Notes: a model not told the origin generated them from the letters alone. A DNA stretch of 64,000 bases from Vibrio sp. D404a (GCF_030248535.1 NZ_JAHGAJ010000005.1:62001-126000); one strand, 5' to 3'; counted from the stretch's first letter, positions 35,830 through 44,779 are shown. Numbers and translations: made by a program.

Positions 35830-36117
35830 GTGAAAAGATTAAATGCAATTAAAGTCATATCTTTGACAGTGATTTTCGGTCTATTTGGAAATAACGCAAA
35901 CGTTTATGCCAACAATATTATTTCGGTTCCGGCAAAAAAAGCGGTCGTTGTTTCACAAAAGAATACGCACCCAAGAGTTTGTTATTATGACGACAAGGCC
36001 TACAGCCTAGGCGCTGTACTCGAAATATCGGGTGTTGTGATTCAATGTGCGGAGCTGAATGATTTTGAGACAAACGGTGCGTTGTCGTGGAAAACGCTCG
36101 AAAAAAAAGACGAGTAA
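35830..36117 (+). CDS. DUF1496 / YnjH family secreted protein
   Basis: A 95-residue exported protein. Signal peptide to about residue 28 (IKVISLTVIFGLFGNNANVYA). The mature part carries the DUF1496 signature seen in E. coli YnjH: RVCYYDDKAYSLGAVLEISG, then VIQCAE and ETNGALSWKTL, with two cysteines likely to form a disulfide. It starts at GTG; no ATG is available and the ribosome-binding site is weak. Function of the family is unknown. Confidence 0.8.
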   Translation: MKRLNAIKVISLTVIFGLFGNNANVYANNIISVPAKKAVVVSQKNTHPRVCYYDDKAYSLGAVLEISGVVIQCAELNDFETNGALSWKTLEKKDE

Positions 36118-36150
36118 TAGACTCGTCTTAATCAAATAGTGTGGCGCGTG

Positions 36151-36450
36151 TTATCGTGCGATTGAGCGAGTCTTCAGCTCAAAGATGATTTTCTCTGCGC
36201 TAACTTCGAACTTGAAGCGTGTGCGAAGTTCGTTGCTCTCTCCAGTAAGCTCTGTTGATTCAAACTCAACATTGCTAGAAACTTGCTTAGCTAAATCAAT
36301 GTACTTAGCAAGCTCTGCTTCCATGGTCTCTTTTGAGTTACCGTAGATTACAACTTCTGCTACATCGTCGCCTTCTTTAATGATGAAGCCCATTTCACCT
36401 GCGCAGCCGCAAGCTTCACATACATCATTATTTCCAACTTCTTGGTTCAT
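36151..36450 (-). CDS. YfcZ/YiiS (DUF406) family protein
   Basis: A 99-residue cytoplasmic protein of the YfcZ/YiiS family. N-terminal CEACGCAGEMGFIIKEGDD holds three cysteines in a tight cluster (about residues 11, 14 and 16) before an alternating strand-helix body. I start at 36450, where AGAGGA lies 6 bases upstream; the frame is open 14 codons further without support. The family is conserved in gammaproteobacteria, of unknown function; the cysteine cluster suggests metal binding, which is inference. Confidence 0.85.
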   Translation of the reverse strand: MNQEVGNNDVCEACGCAGEMGFIIKEGDDVAEVVIYGNSKETMEAELAKYIDLAKQVSSNVEFESTELTGESNELRTRFKFEVSAEKIIFELKTRSIAR

Positions 36451-36569
36451 AAATAATCCTCTTACAAAATCTGAGGTTATTTTAGCGAGCAATTTGATCT
36501 GTATCTACAAAAATTAAATCCTTTGGCCTATCTTGTACTGGTATGCTATGTTGTTTGTTAAGGAAAACA

Positions 36570-36707
36570 ATGAGCATGGCGTTTTATAAATGTGAATGTG
36601 GGTGTGATCAATCTCATATTTTTCTGAAAATTAGTGTCATTATTTTGTCAGAACATCATTCAGTTAGTTGCACCACGAATGATTTTATAAGAGTATCTAT
36701 CGCTTGA
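36570..36707 (+). CDS. possible 45-aa cysteine-rich peptide
   Basis: An ATG preceded by AAGGA at 5-base spacing opens a 45-codon frame beginning MSMAFYKCECGCDQSHIFLK, with a CxCxC motif and a later lone cysteine. It could be a small metal-binding protein or a leader peptide for luxT. The second half looks random and AT-rich, and the CRP-like site falls inside it, so the call is weak. Confidence 0.3.
   Translation: MSMAFYKCECGCDQSHIFLKISVIILSEHHSVSCTTNDFIRVSIA
36603..36618. promoter_or_regulatory. CRP-like site
   Basis: TGTGA-TCAATC-TCATA matches TGTGA-N6-TCACA at nine of ten fixed positions. It lies between the divergent yfcZ-like gene (about 150 bases away) and luxT (about 360 bases away). 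Confidence 0.4.
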
Positions 36708-36833
36708 TAGGTATTTATATAATGAATTTATCGTTTCGTATTTCATATTCTATGCGGTTATTTTAAAACGCTGCTTTAGAAGTGTATGGTATTTTTTGAA
36801 GATTAATTATACGAAGTGCGCAAAGACGCAACA

Positions 36834-36853
36834 CTGTAAAATTGGTCGTACAG
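36834..36853. promoter_or_regulatory. inverted repeat upstream of luxT
   Basis: CTGTA and TACAG flank 10 bases. The half-sites resemble a lux box (CTGTA-N6-TACAG) but the spacer is 4 bases too long, so a LuxR-type site is doubtful. Autoregulation by LuxT or another dimeric regulator is possible. Confidence 0.3.
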
Positions 36854-36979
36854 AGTATTTCCGTGATTTTGGGCGTAAATACTTGCGAAAAATTGCCTTA
36901 CTCACATAATGCTGATAACGATTTTCATTCTGACTTCATTTGATGAGTTAGATGGATTTACAAAAAGAAGAGCCTGAAT

Positions 36980-37441
36980 ATGCCAAAGCGTAGTAAAGAA
37001 GATACAGAAATCACTATCCAGAAAATCATGGATGCCGTAGTTGACCAGCTACTAAGACTGGGTTACGACAAGATGTCATACACGACGTTAAGTCAACAAA
37101 CGGGTGTTTCTCGTACTGGTATTAGTCACCACTTTCCAAAGAAGACAGATTTTACGGCAGCGCTTGATGGTCGTATCTTCAAAATGTTCATGGAACACAT
37201 TGATTTTGAAAATGGGTTGGACGCATTTTCTAATAGCTGGATTAAAGCCCTGGAAGATGCTGAGTTCCTAGCAATCTTACGCCTGCTATTCCACCATATC
37301 GTTACTTCAGAGAGCGCACACGAGTTCGCTGCTAACGGTATTGACCGCCTATACAAACTGACAGAAACTCAGTTTGGTGATACAAGCGGTAAAGAACTTG
37401 AGTGGTTGATTGGTAAGTCTCTAATTCAAATGAGCAAATAA
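36980..37441 (+). CDS. luxT: TetR family regulator LuxT
   Basis: A 153-residue TetR-family protein that I recognise as LuxT of Vibrio harveyi: the same length, start MPKRSKEDTEITIQKIMDA, helix-turn-helix YTTLSQQTGVSRTGISHHFP (about residues 34-53) and ending LIQMSK. In V. harveyi LuxT binds the luxO region and represses qrr1 and other genes, affecting quorum sensing, siderophore and motility control. Here it reads away from hutD, the position of a TetR-type gene next to hutBCD in V. cholerae. It has an unusually long leader and its own terminator. Confidence 0.93.
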   Translation: MPKRSKEDTEITIQKIMDAVVDQLLRLGYDKMSYTTLSQQTGVSRTGISHHFPKKTDFTAALDGRIFKMFMEHIDFENGLDAFSNSWIKALEDAEFLAILRLLFHHIVTSESAHEFAANGIDRLYKLTETQFGDTSGKELEWLIGKSLIQMSK

Positions 37442-37452
37442 ACCATTTGTAG

Positions 37453-37480
37453 AAAAAGCTCCTTATTAGGAGCTTTTTTT
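37453..37480 (+). terminator. terminator of luxT
   Basis: AAAAAGCTCCT / AGGAGCTTTTTTT, 4-base loop. Confidence 0.92.
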
Positions 37481-37724
37481 GTGCTTGCTGTTTTTCTGGC
37501 TCTTGTAGCTCTTGTTGTTTCTATAGCTAATTATTCTTGGCTCTCATGATGGCTTTAAAAACAACGAAGCATCGGACATTTGGAAAGTCTTTTATCTAGT
37601 GAGAAGTGTCTGATTTAGAGCATCCAATCGTTCGAACTTTTATGAATCTCTAGTAAGAATACCTATTGTCAATCTGAACAATAGCTTAAATGGCTGTGAG
37701 TGGCGTTTTAAGCCTTTAGAAACT

Positions 37725-37753
37725 AAAAAGAGCACCGTTAGGTGCTCTTTTTG
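37725..37753 (-). terminator. terminator of the tonB-hutD operon
   Basis: AAAAAGAGCACC / GGTGCTCTTTTT with loop GTTA, directly after the hutD stop codon. Confidence 0.9.
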
Positions 37754-37756
37754 TAT

Positions 37757-38539
37757 TTAGGCTGCAGGATGGACTTGAGGGAAGTTCATTGTTGGGTGTT
37801 TTTCAACAATACTTCGATAGCCGTAAACGTCCTCGATCATCTCGGGCTTGAGCGCTTGCCATGGTGTGCCATCACACACTAAATGACCGCCTTTTAACAC
37901 CACTAAACGATCCGAATACTGGGCTGCAAGATTCAAGTCATGCAGTACCACAATCACAGCCGCGCCTTGCTCGTCCGCCATCTTACGCGCGATCTTGAGC
38001 GTATTGTGCTGATGAGCCAAATCGAGTGCAGAGGTTGGTTCATCAAGCATCAACACACATTGGTCGCCAGAGTGATGAAGTTGAGTCAACACGCGCGCCA
38101 AATGTACACGCTGTTTTTCACCACCTGACAATGATGGGTAAAGACGATTGGCAAGATGAGAGACATCCGCGGTATCCATCTTCTCTTGTGCGATCTTGGT
38201 CAGAGCTTTATTTGACTCTTGCAGTGGTATGCCACCTAGTTCAACCACTTCATTGGCAAGAAACGGAAACGTAAGAGTGCTGTGCTGTGGCAGCATCGCC
38301 AAGTGTTTCGCCAACTGGCTCTGTGACCACTGTTTTCTGCTTTGGCCAAAATAATCGATGTCACCTTGGCTTTCGATCTCTTGGCATAACGCTTTGAGCA
38401 GAGTACTTTTTCCGGCACCGTTAGGACCAAGAAGCGTGGTGACTTTGCCCGCTTCAATCTCAATAGAGACGTTATTCAATATAACTTTGTTGCCAAACTT
38501 TACGTGAATATCGCTGGCTTTTAGGGCTGGGGAGCGCAT
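37757..38539 (-). CDS. hutD: heme ABC transporter ATPase HutD
   Basis: Drives heme import across the inner membrane. HmuV/HutD-type ATPase of the iron-chelate class (260 aa): Walker A GPNGAGKST (about residues 38-46), signature LSGGEKQRVHLARVL, Walker B CVLMLDEPTSALD and the H-loop VVLHDLNLA. The start codon overlaps the hutC stop (TAATG), so it is the last gene of the tonB-exbB-exbD-hutBCD operon. Confidence 0.95.
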   Translation of the reverse strand: MRSPALKASDIHVKFGNKVILNNVSIEIEAGKVTTLLGPNGAGKSTLLKALCQEIESQGDIDYFGQSRKQWSQSQLAKHLAMLPQHSTLTFPFLANEVVELGGIPLQESNKALTKIAQEKMDTADVSHLANRLYPSLSGGEKQRVHLARVLTQLHHSGDQCVLMLDEPTSALDLAHQHNTLKIARKMADEQGAAVIVVLHDLNLAAQYSDRLVVLKGGHLVCDGTPWQALKPEMIEDVYGYRSIVEKHPTMNFPQVHPAA

Positions 38540-39576
38540 TACAGGATTCTCCCTTTTTGTTGAAACAGTAGGTATAAGAAGAACGGTGCGCCGATGATCG
38601 CTGTTACGATACCCACTGGCAATTCAGCAGGTGCCAGAGCGATACGTGAGAACATATCCGCTGCCGTCAACAGTAGAGCGCCCAATACCGCTGATAGGGG
38701 CAGGAGAACGCGGTGATCTGGCCCGGCTAGCATGCGACCTAGGTGAGGAATCACTAGACCGATAAATCCAATCATACCTGACAGGCTGACCGTGATGCCC
38801 ACACCTGCCGCCGTCAGCAAAATCAGCTGTCGTTTAAGTTTCTGAACTGGAATACCTAAATGCTGCGCTTCTGATTCACCGAGGAGTAAAGCGTTGAGTG
38901 ACATTGCTTGGCGATAAAACAGTGCAAACAGAACAATAAGCGTAACGCTAGCAAGAACAATTCCTGACCATTTTGCGCCTGCAAGCGAACCCATTGACCA
39001 TAGTGACAGGTCTCTAAGCATTTGGTCGTCAGCGATAAAGTTCAAAAAGCCAATACCAGCACCAGAGAGAGCACTAATAGCCACACCCGCTAGCAGCATG
39101 ATGGTGACAGAAGTACCGAACTTGCCTGTACCCAGCTTGTAAACCAAGAGTGTGGTTAGCGCGCCACCAAGGAAAGCAAACACAGGAACCGCTGCAAAGT
39201 TCATGAAGCCTGGGTAGCTAAGGCTCAACTCTGAAAAAAGAACGATCGCTAAGGCTGCCCCCAAGGCTGCACCGGCAGAGACACCAATGATGCCTGGTTC
39301 GGCCAGTGGGTTTCTGAATAGACCCTGCATGACTGCGCCACACAGCGCAAGGATCGCTCCTACAACCATACAAAGAATGGTTCGTGGTAGGCGAATCTCT
39401 TGGATGACAAGATTAATGTGAGGCGCTAAGTCATTGTTAGGATTGAACAAGCTCGCCGCGCTGTCGCTCAAGCTTATGTTCATTGGTCCAACAGTGATAG
39501 AGAATAGCGCAATGAAGACTAAGGCAATGCCAAAGCCTGTCATGGATGCTTTTAAAGGTACGGTTCTTAACAACAT
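38539..39576 (-). CDS. hutC: heme ABC transporter permease HutC
   Basis: Inner-membrane permease of the FecCD/BtuC family (345 aa, ten predicted helices), the channel for heme delivered by HutB. Family motifs include EIRLPRTILCMVVGAILALCG, RNPLAEPGIIGVSAGAALGA, and LVIPHLGRMLAGPDHR, the cytoplasmic coupling loop that contacts the ATPase. Lies 35 bases after hutB and overlaps hutD. Confidence 0.95.
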   Translation of the reverse strand: MLLRTVPLKASMTGFGIALVFIALFSITVGPMNISLSDSAASLFNPNNDLAPHINLVIQEIRLPRTILCMVVGAILALCGAVMQGLFRNPLAEPGIIGVSAGAALGAALAIVLFSELSLSYPGFMNFAAVPVFAFLGGALTTLLVYKLGTGKFGTSVTIMLLAGVAISALSGAGIGFLNFIADDQMLRDLSLWSMGSLAGAKWSGIVLASVTLIVLFALFYRQAMSLNALLLGESEAQHLGIPVQKLKRQLILLTAAGVGITVSLSGMIGFIGLVIPHLGRMLAGPDHRVLLPLSAVLGALLLTAADMFSRIALAPAELPVGIVTAIIGAPFFLYLLFQQKGRIL

Positions 39577-39611
39577 AATCAGAGCCTTAAACTGGACGCA
39601 TTATCTGTGGA

Positions 39612-40523
39612 CTATTTTGGGTAAATACGTGCGTTCAAGCGTTTTGCTTCTGCTAGGCTTGCAAGCCCCAAACCACCAACCAGCGCACTGCCCTTAACCG
39701 TGATGATCTGTTTGTTCATGCCCGCTGGTGTTGCTGCAAGCATAGGTAGTGATTTAAGGATGGCATCTGCGCCGCCCATTTTTTGGTAGCTACGGCCGCT
39801 CACAAGAATCACATCTGGTTGCATCTCTACCATAGATTCCATTGATAGTGGTTTGTAAGACGTCAGGCTGTCAGCGGCAGGGTTAACACCGCCAGCCAGT
39901 TCAATAATGGCATTCGGTGATGTTTCGCCACCGGCAACGTTTGCTGGACGACCTTCATGAAGAAGCAGGAATAGCACCTTTTTCGCTTCATTTTCTGGAA
40001 CTTGGTTCGCTTCAAGCGCTGCAATTTTCTCATTCACACTCGCCTTTACAGCTTTTGAGTTCTCTTCGGTGTGAGTGATCTCTGCGATCTGGTCGATACG
40101 TTTTAGAAGACCATCAACGCTTGCGTCTGTGTTAACGATCTCAACATCAACGCCCGCAGATTTTAGCTGTGAAATCGCCGTGTCCGGACCCATTTCATCG
40201 GAACCAATGATGGTTGTAGGTTGCAGGGCAATAAGACCCTCTGCAGATAGGTTGCGGTGGTAGCCGATCTTAGGGAGATTTTCAGATTGAGGGAAGCGGC
40301 TAGTGACATCAATAGCAACCAATTGGTCTTCAGCACCAAGCGCTAATACAAGTTCCGTTACAGCGCTACCCGCACTGATGATGCGTTGTTCATGAGTACC
40401 TTCAGCTGCAGTCGCTGAGTGTGTTGCAAAAGATAAACCTAAAACCGCCGCGACAGAAAGTAAGCCTTTTTTCAGCGGTTGTTTAATGGAATCTTGATGA
40501 TTGAGCTCTTTAAATATGTTCAT
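39612..40523 (-). CDS. hutB: periplasmic heme-binding protein HutB
   Basis: Periplasmic carrier of the heme importer, TroA/BtuF-like class III binding protein (303 aa). The signal peptide is SVAAVLGLSFATHSATAA (about residues 22-39); the body includes QRIISAGSAVTELVLALGAEDQLVAIDVTSRFP, matching HmuT proteins, in which a tyrosine binds the heme iron (candidate in DVILVSGRSYQKMGG or IGYHRN). I start at MNIFKELNH; an upstream ATG would add 16 polar residues that do not look like a signal peptide. Confidence 0.93.
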   Translation of the reverse strand: MNIFKELNHQDSIKQPLKKGLLSVAAVLGLSFATHSATAAEGTHEQRIISAGSAVTELVLALGAEDQLVAIDVTSRFPQSENLPKIGYHRNLSAEGLIALQPTTIIGSDEMGPDTAISQLKSAGVDVEIVNTDASVDGLLKRIDQIAEITHTEENSKAVKASVNEKIAALEANQVPENEAKKVLFLLLHEGRPANVAGGETSPNAIIELAGGVNPAADSLTSYKPLSMESMVEMQPDVILVSGRSYQKMGGADAILKSLPMLAATPAGMNKQIITVKGSALVGGLGLASLAEAKRLNARIYPK

Positions 40524-40624
40524 AATTCTATTCTTATTGTTTGTTGTGATTGACCGTTTGTGTGGCCTCACGATTTGAAAGTGGTGTTTAAGGCGCTGCT
40601 AATCACAGCGCCCTTAAAAATTAA

Positions 40625-41041
40625 TTACTCGCCTTCGGTGAGCAGCTGCGTTGCTGGGATACCATTGTCTTGAAGGAACGAGAGCAGCTTAACTAAGTTC
40701 TGCACATCGGCTGTTTTGTCGGCACCGATGATGATCGGTTTCTTGTTGTCGTCTGAGCCGACTTCTTCCAGTAGCGCGAGCTTAAAGTTCTCCCAGTCAA
40801 TGTACTCTTTGCCATTGATTGCCCAATAAGGTTCGCGGTTCAGCAAGTTAACGCTGATAGAATCTTTATGTACCTCAGAGACGTTGCTACTGTCGTTACT
40901 TGGCAATTCAACATCCAAAGATTCCAGCTTTACTGAAGCGGTCAGCAGCAAGAACACCATCACGATAAAGATGATGTCGAGGAGTGGAGTCAGGTCTGGC
41001 GTTAAACTCGACGAATTGTAATTCTGAGAGACTTTAATCAT
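40625..41041 (-). CDS. exbD: ExbD, TonB energy-transducing subunit
   Basis: ExbD (138 aa) forms the proton channel with ExbB. One N-terminal membrane helix, LTPLLDIIFIVMVFLLLTASV (about 17-37), contains the proton-conducting aspartate (D22 in LLDIIF). The rest is a periplasmic domain ending GIPATQLLTEGE. It starts 2 bases after exbB stops. This is the exbD of the hut-linked TonB1 system. Confidence 0.95.
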   Translation of the reverse strand: MIKVSQNYNSSSLTPDLTPLLDIIFIVMVFLLLTASVKLESLDVELPSNDSSNVSEVHKDSISVNLLNREPYWAINGKEYIDWENFKLALLEEVGSDDNKKPIIIGADKTADVQNLVKLLSFLQDNGIPATQLLTEGE

Positions 41042-41043
41042 GG

Positions 41044-41733
41044 TTAGTGTGTACCTTGAGCTGTTGAAGCTTGCTGCGAAGATTCCTCTTGATTGGTCGT
41101 TGGTTGCATTGACATGCCTTCAAGCCAAACATTTACGTAATTCAGTGTATGTTCCAACTGAGCCAAAACACGATCAGCCCACAGGCCAAGCAGTTGTGCA
41201 CCTGAAATAGCTGGAAGGGCGATAATCAGGCCGGCTGCCGTTGTTCGCATCGCAAGACCAAGACCATCGGCTAGGTCGTTAGGTGTGATGCTGCCAGTTG
41301 TTGCGGCCACGCCTTTAAACATCTCAATCAGACCAAGAACCGTACCTAGAAGGCCGATCAATGGGCTAATCACACCAATTAAACCAAGCAGTCTTAAACC
41401 TGCGTGAAGCTGGTGGCGTTTCTCTTGAAGCCAGATACCCGCCGCATCTTCACGCAGACCCTTAGAAAAATAGTGGTGAGCAAGCAGCATAGAGACGCCC
41501 TTGTAAAGCAGTGGTCTCTTGTTGGATAGGTCAGCGGCTAAGCCTTCAATTTGGCGAGTGTCTGTTGGAGAGATTTGATGAAGCTCTTTACGAATAGCGC
41601 GGCGTCCAACACCGATACTTAACATCACTTGGAAAATTCGCTCAACGATGATCATTGCGGTAAGTGCTGAGCATATAAGCAGTGGCCACGTCATTAGGCC
41701 CAGCTGCTCTTGTAAATAACTGATTTGTTGCAT
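41044..41733 (-). CDS. exbB: ExbB, TonB energy-transducing subunit
   Basis: MotA/TolQ/ExbB-type proton channel subunit (229 aa) with three membrane helices: about 12-32 (LMTWPLLICSALTAMIIVE), about 112-135 (LGLIGVISPLIGLLGTVLGLI) and about 155-180 (GLGLAMRTTAAGLIIALPAI), the last two carrying the conserved pore threonines. Three bases separate it from tonB and two from exbD. Confidence 0.95.
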   Translation of the reverse strand: MQQISYLQEQLGLMTWPLLICSALTAMIIVERIFQVMLSIGVGRRAIRKELHQISPTDTRQIEGLAADLSNKRPLLYKGVSMLLAHHYFSKGLREDAAGIWLQEKRHQLHAGLRLLGLIGVISPLIGLLGTVLGLIEMFKGVAATTGSITPNDLADGLGLAMRTTAAGLIIALPAISGAQLLGLWADRVLAQLEHTLNYVNVWLEGMSMQPTTNQEESSQQASTAQGTH

Positions 41734-41736
41734 TGA

Positions 41737-42564
41737 TTAGTCCAACTTAAAACGAACAGGTACTTGTACACGGTGAGCGATCGCTCGACCATTTACGGTA
41801 TGTGGTGAAAATTTCCATTTTTTGATTGCGTCGAGTGCCGCTTTGTCGAGAAGCAGTGCACCTGAAGAATTGACGAGCGCTTGCTTAACTTGTTTGCCGT
41901 CTTCATCAAGCCAGATCTCATAGGTCGCGACGCCTTCTACACCGCGTCTACGGGCTTGTCTTGGGTATTTAGGTGGAGTAGGGCGTGCACTAAAACTTGG
42001 TTTGGTCACGAGAACAGGCTCTGAGTTCGAAACGCCTTGATTAACCGCTGCTGGCTGCGCTTCTTGCTGCTCGCTACGTTCCACTTTTTTCTCGGCGATT
42101 TTTTTGTCAGGTTGTGGTTTAACCGGTTCAGGTTTCTTTTCCACGACTTTCTTTTCGATCGGTTTTTTCTCTACCGGTTTTTTCTGCACCTGTTTTTTCA
42201 CCGGAGTTTTTTTAGGCTCAGGCTTTTTGACGATCTCTTTCTTAGGCTCTGGTTTCGGCTTGTTGGTGATCGCCTCTTTTTTCGGCTTCACCTTTTTTGG
42301 TTCTGTAACAGGCGGAGGTGTTACGGGCTCAACGGGCGCTTCTGTAATTTCAGGTTCTGGTGTTGGTTCAGGTTCGACAGGTTCAGTGACGGTTTCTTCA
42401 CGTTGCGCCGATGGCAGGGTTTGCGGTGTAAAGTTGAGAGAGACAGTTTTAGATTCGGCACCAGCAGGCATAGCGAATACTTTTGATTCCTGAGCAACAA
42501 ACAGCAATGCAGCATGAATCACCAAAGAGGCTCCACCCGCTATGACATACCTTGGAACGTTCAC
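41737..42564 (-). CDS. tonB: TonB
   Basis: Spans the periplasm and passes inner-membrane proton energy to outer-membrane heme and siderophore receptors. From the chosen start: membrane helix about 5-24 (YVIAGGASLVIHAALLFVAQ), a proline/lysine/glutamate-rich spacer (about 55-175) with repeated EPKK, KPVEKKP units, and the C-terminal TonB domain with RYPRQARRRGVEG-type YPxxA motif (PKYPRQARRRG). I start at GTG 42564 because AAGGG lies 6 bases upstream; the frame extends 11 codons to another GTG at 42597 with no ribosome-binding site. Confidence 0.93.
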   Translation of the reverse strand: MNVPRYVIAGGASLVIHAALLFVAQESKVFAMPAGAESKTVSLNFTPQTLPSAQREETVTEPVEPEPTPEPEITEAPVEPVTPPPVTEPKKVKPKKEAITNKPKPEPKKEIVKKPEPKKTPVKKQVQKKPVEKKPIEKKVVEKKPEPVKPQPDKKIAEKKVERSEQQEAQPAAVNQGVSNSEPVLVTKPSFSARPTPPKYPRQARRRGVEGVATYEIWLDEDGKQVKQALVNSSGALLLDKAALDAIKKWKFSPHTVNGRAIAHRVQVPVRFKLD

Positions 42565-42626
42565 AATTAACCCTTCACCTAAACGAAAATCTGTCACGGA
42601 TTATTGCTCAGAATCTAAATAAGATC

Positions 42627-42645
42627 AATTATCAATTGCATTATC
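42627..42645. promoter_or_regulatory. Fur-like box between tonB and hutW
   Basis: ATTATC-AATTGC-ATTATC (reverse complement GATAAT-GCAATT-GATAAT) has two of the three GATAAT hexamers of a Fur site. It sits in the 161-base gap between the divergent tonB and hutW operons, where iron control of heme uptake is expected. Confidence 0.7.
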
Positions 42646-42725
42646 ATTTCAGGATATTTATGATTCTCTCAGTTTTTAGCGAATAGTCTTCCAAGCTTTG
42701 CTCGGTAAGCGTTTAGGTAAGTTAT

Positions 42726-44135
42726 ATGACTCTCGATATTTATAAATTTGACGAATCAATTTTGGGTGTTTCCACGCCTGATCCATTGCGCTTTGCGTTT
42801 GCCAAAAAGCACTCTGCTCACGCAGGAGGAAGTGCGACTCCGATAGCACAAGATAAGAAGTTGAATTTGTTCGATGATTTGATGCTAACTGAAGGCAAGA
42901 AGCAGGATAAACGATGCCTGTATATCCACATTCCTTTCTGTCGAGTTCGCTGTACTTTCTGCAACTTTTTCCAGAACGCAGCGAGCCGTAAACTCGTCGA
43001 TGATTACTTTGAAGCTTTACTGTGCGAGCTGAAGCAAAAAGCAAAAACGCCTTGGGCACAGTCTGGTCTTTTCCACGCCGTATACATCGGTGGCGGCACT
43101 CCGACGGATTTATCGGCACTCCAAGTTGAGCTGCTTGGTAAAGCAATTCGCGAACACTTCCCTCTGGCGAATGATGTTGAGATGACCTTAGAAGGGCGCA
43201 TTAATCGATTCAGTGATGAGATGTTTGATCGTGCCTTAGAGGGCGGATTCAACCGTTTCTCTTTTGGTATTCAGAGCTTTAATACCAAAGTGCGTCGCAG
43301 TGCTAAAAGACTCGATGACAGAGAGGTGGTTCTAGAAAGAATTAGCTCATTGAGCAAAACAGAGCAGGCCCCTATTGTTCTTGATTTGCTTTATGGGCTA
43401 CCTCACCAAACCATGGACGTGTTTGAGCAAGATCTACAAGATTACATGTCAACGGGCGCTCACGGCATTGACCTTTACCAACTGATTGTTGGTGGTGATG
43501 CACCGATGCTTAATCTTGTTGATAAAGGGAAAATCCCGCCGCCAGCAACAACACCTGACAAAGCAAGCATGTACTTGGCGGGTGTAGAGTTTATGGAAAA
43601 ACACAAGGTCAAAAAACTGAGTGTGAATCACTGGGCTCGCGATAACCGTGAACGCAGTATCTACAACAGCTTGGCAAAAACTTACGCTGAAGTGCTGCCT
43701 ATTGGTTGTGGCGCCGGCGGTAACGTTGGTGGGCATGGCATCATGCAGCATCGAACACTTGAAACGTATATGGACTCGGTGAAACGTGGTGAGCTTCCAA
43801 TCGCTATGATGACCAAGCAGAGTTCGCTTGAGCCAGTTTTCTCTTCACTAAAAGCGGGTTTTGATTCTGGAGTAGTACGTCGAAGCTTACTGCCTACCTT
43901 CATGGGACAAGACACGTTTGATTATTTAAAACCCCTATTTTCGCATTGGCAGAGTAATGGTCTGGTCGAATTGTCAGAAGACTACTTAACTCTTACTAAT
44001 GCAGGCAGCTTTTGGGCTGTGACTTTAGCGCAAAGTGTCATTCAGATTTTGAATGCTGAGTACTTTGAAGCAAACCCACAAGCGAGGCCTTCGCGTCCCG
44101 CTCATCACCCTCATGCTGTAAAGAAACACGCATAA
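42726..44135 (+). CDS. hutW: HutW, radical SAM heme-utilization protein
   Basis: Radical SAM enzyme of the HemW/ChuW/HutW group (469 aa). ChuW opens the heme ring anaerobically in E. coli O157, and HutW is the Vibrio counterpart. The [4Fe-4S] motif CxxxCxxC is in HIPFCRVRCTFCNFF (about residues 73-80), followed by YIGGGTPTDL, which binds S-adenosylmethionine, and QSFNTKVRRSAKR. AGGTAA lies 6 bases before the ATG. First gene of hutWXZ. Confidence 0.94.
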   Translation: MTLDIYKFDESILGVSTPDPLRFAFAKKHSAHAGGSATPIAQDKKLNLFDDLMLTEGKKQDKRCLYIHIPFCRVRCTFCNFFQNAASRKLVDDYFEALLCELKQKAKTPWAQSGLFHAVYIGGGTPTDLSALQVELLGKAIREHFPLANDVEMTLEGRINRFSDEMFDRALEGGFNRFSFGIQSFNTKVRRSAKRLDDREVVLERISSLSKTEQAPIVLDLLYGLPHQTMDVFEQDLQDYMSTGAHGIDLYQLIVGGDAPMLNLVDKGKIPPPATTPDKASMYLAGVEFMEKHKVKKLSVNHWARDNRERSIYNSLAKTYAEVLPIGCGAGGNVGGHGIMQHRTLETYMDSVKRGELPIAMMTKQSSLEPVFSSLKAGFDSGVVRRSLLPTFMGQDTFDYLKPLFSHWQSNGLVELSEDYLTLTNAGSFWAVTLAQSVIQILNAEYFEANPQARPSRPAHHPHAVKKHA

Positions 44136-44141
44136 TTAATA

Positions 44142-44678
44142 ATGGAAATGGATTCAATGACAGATACAACTGTAGACATGATCGAAACACTAGAGCAGAG
44201 CGTAGCTCGTATTCTTGAAGAAGAGCCAAAGCTACTTCCTACAGCGATTGCTGAAAAGCTAAATGTAACAGAAGCTGAAGTTGTCGCTGCTTTCCCAGGC
44301 GAGATGTCTGTAATGTTAGACGGCGCACGTGCTCAAGAGATCTTGGAAGGTCTTGTTGGCTGGGGACCAGTGACAACCATCGTTCACTCTTTTGGTTCAA
44401 TCTTTGAAGTAAAAGCGCCTTTCCCGAAAGGTAAAGTAGCGCGTGGTTACTACAACCTAATGGGCAAAGAGGGTGAGCTACACGGTCACCTAAAACTAGA
44501 CAACGTTAAGCACGTTGCGTTGGTAAGCAAGCCATTCATGGGGCGTGAGAGCCACTACTTTGGTTTCTTCAGCGAAACGGGTGAAAACATCTTTAAGATT
44601 TACCTTGGCCGCGATGAAAAACGTGAACTGATTGCGGATCAAGTAGAACGTTTCAACGCATTGAAAGCTCAAGCATAA
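44142..44678 (+). CDS. hutX: HutX, heme-utilization carrier protein
   Basis: Cytoplasmic heme-binding protein (178 aa) that hands heme to HutZ. Member of the HutX/ChuX family, recognised from WGPVTTIVHSFGSIFEVKAPFPKGK and GYYNLMGKEGELHGHLKLDNV (about residues 68-130). An N-terminal acidic helix region precedes it. Three in-frame ATGs are possible (44142, 44148, 44157), with the last having GGA at suitable spacing; I keep the longest. It starts 6 bases after hutW. Confidence 0.93.
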   Translation: MEMDSMTDTTVDMIETLEQSVARILEEEPKLLPTAIAEKLNVTEAEVVAAFPGEMSVMLDGARAQEILEGLVGWGPVTTIVHSFGSIFEVKAPFPKGKVARGYYNLMGKEGELHGHLKLDNVKHVALVSKPFMGRESHYFGFFSETGENIFKIYLGRDEKRELIADQVERFNALKAQA

Positions 44679-44779
44679 AGACTCAACTCAAATAGCTAAG
44701 CTTCAAGCGACAATTAGAAACACCGATTTCAAAACTCAAGCTTATAAGAGGCTTGGGAAAGAAAACAAACAGAGCGAAT

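Larger units (their letters stand above)
36493..36979. other. 487-bp intergenic region upstream of luxT
   Basis: A long AT-rich leader between the divergent yfcZ-like gene and luxT. It contains a possible CRP site, an inverted repeat and one short open frame, each listed separately. Nothing else is evident. Confidence 0.5.
37442..37756. other. intergenic region between luxT and hutD
   Basis: Apart from the two terminators at its ends (listed separately) the 240 bases between them hold no gene or repeat that I can support. Confidence 0.6.

Noticed and set aside
42037..42493. Two long overlapping open frames opposite the tonB spacer
   Set aside because: They are mirror translations of the proline/lysine/glutamate repeats of tonB (giving strings of Phe, Arg and Gly), with no ribosome-binding site. 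The tonB frame has strong family support.
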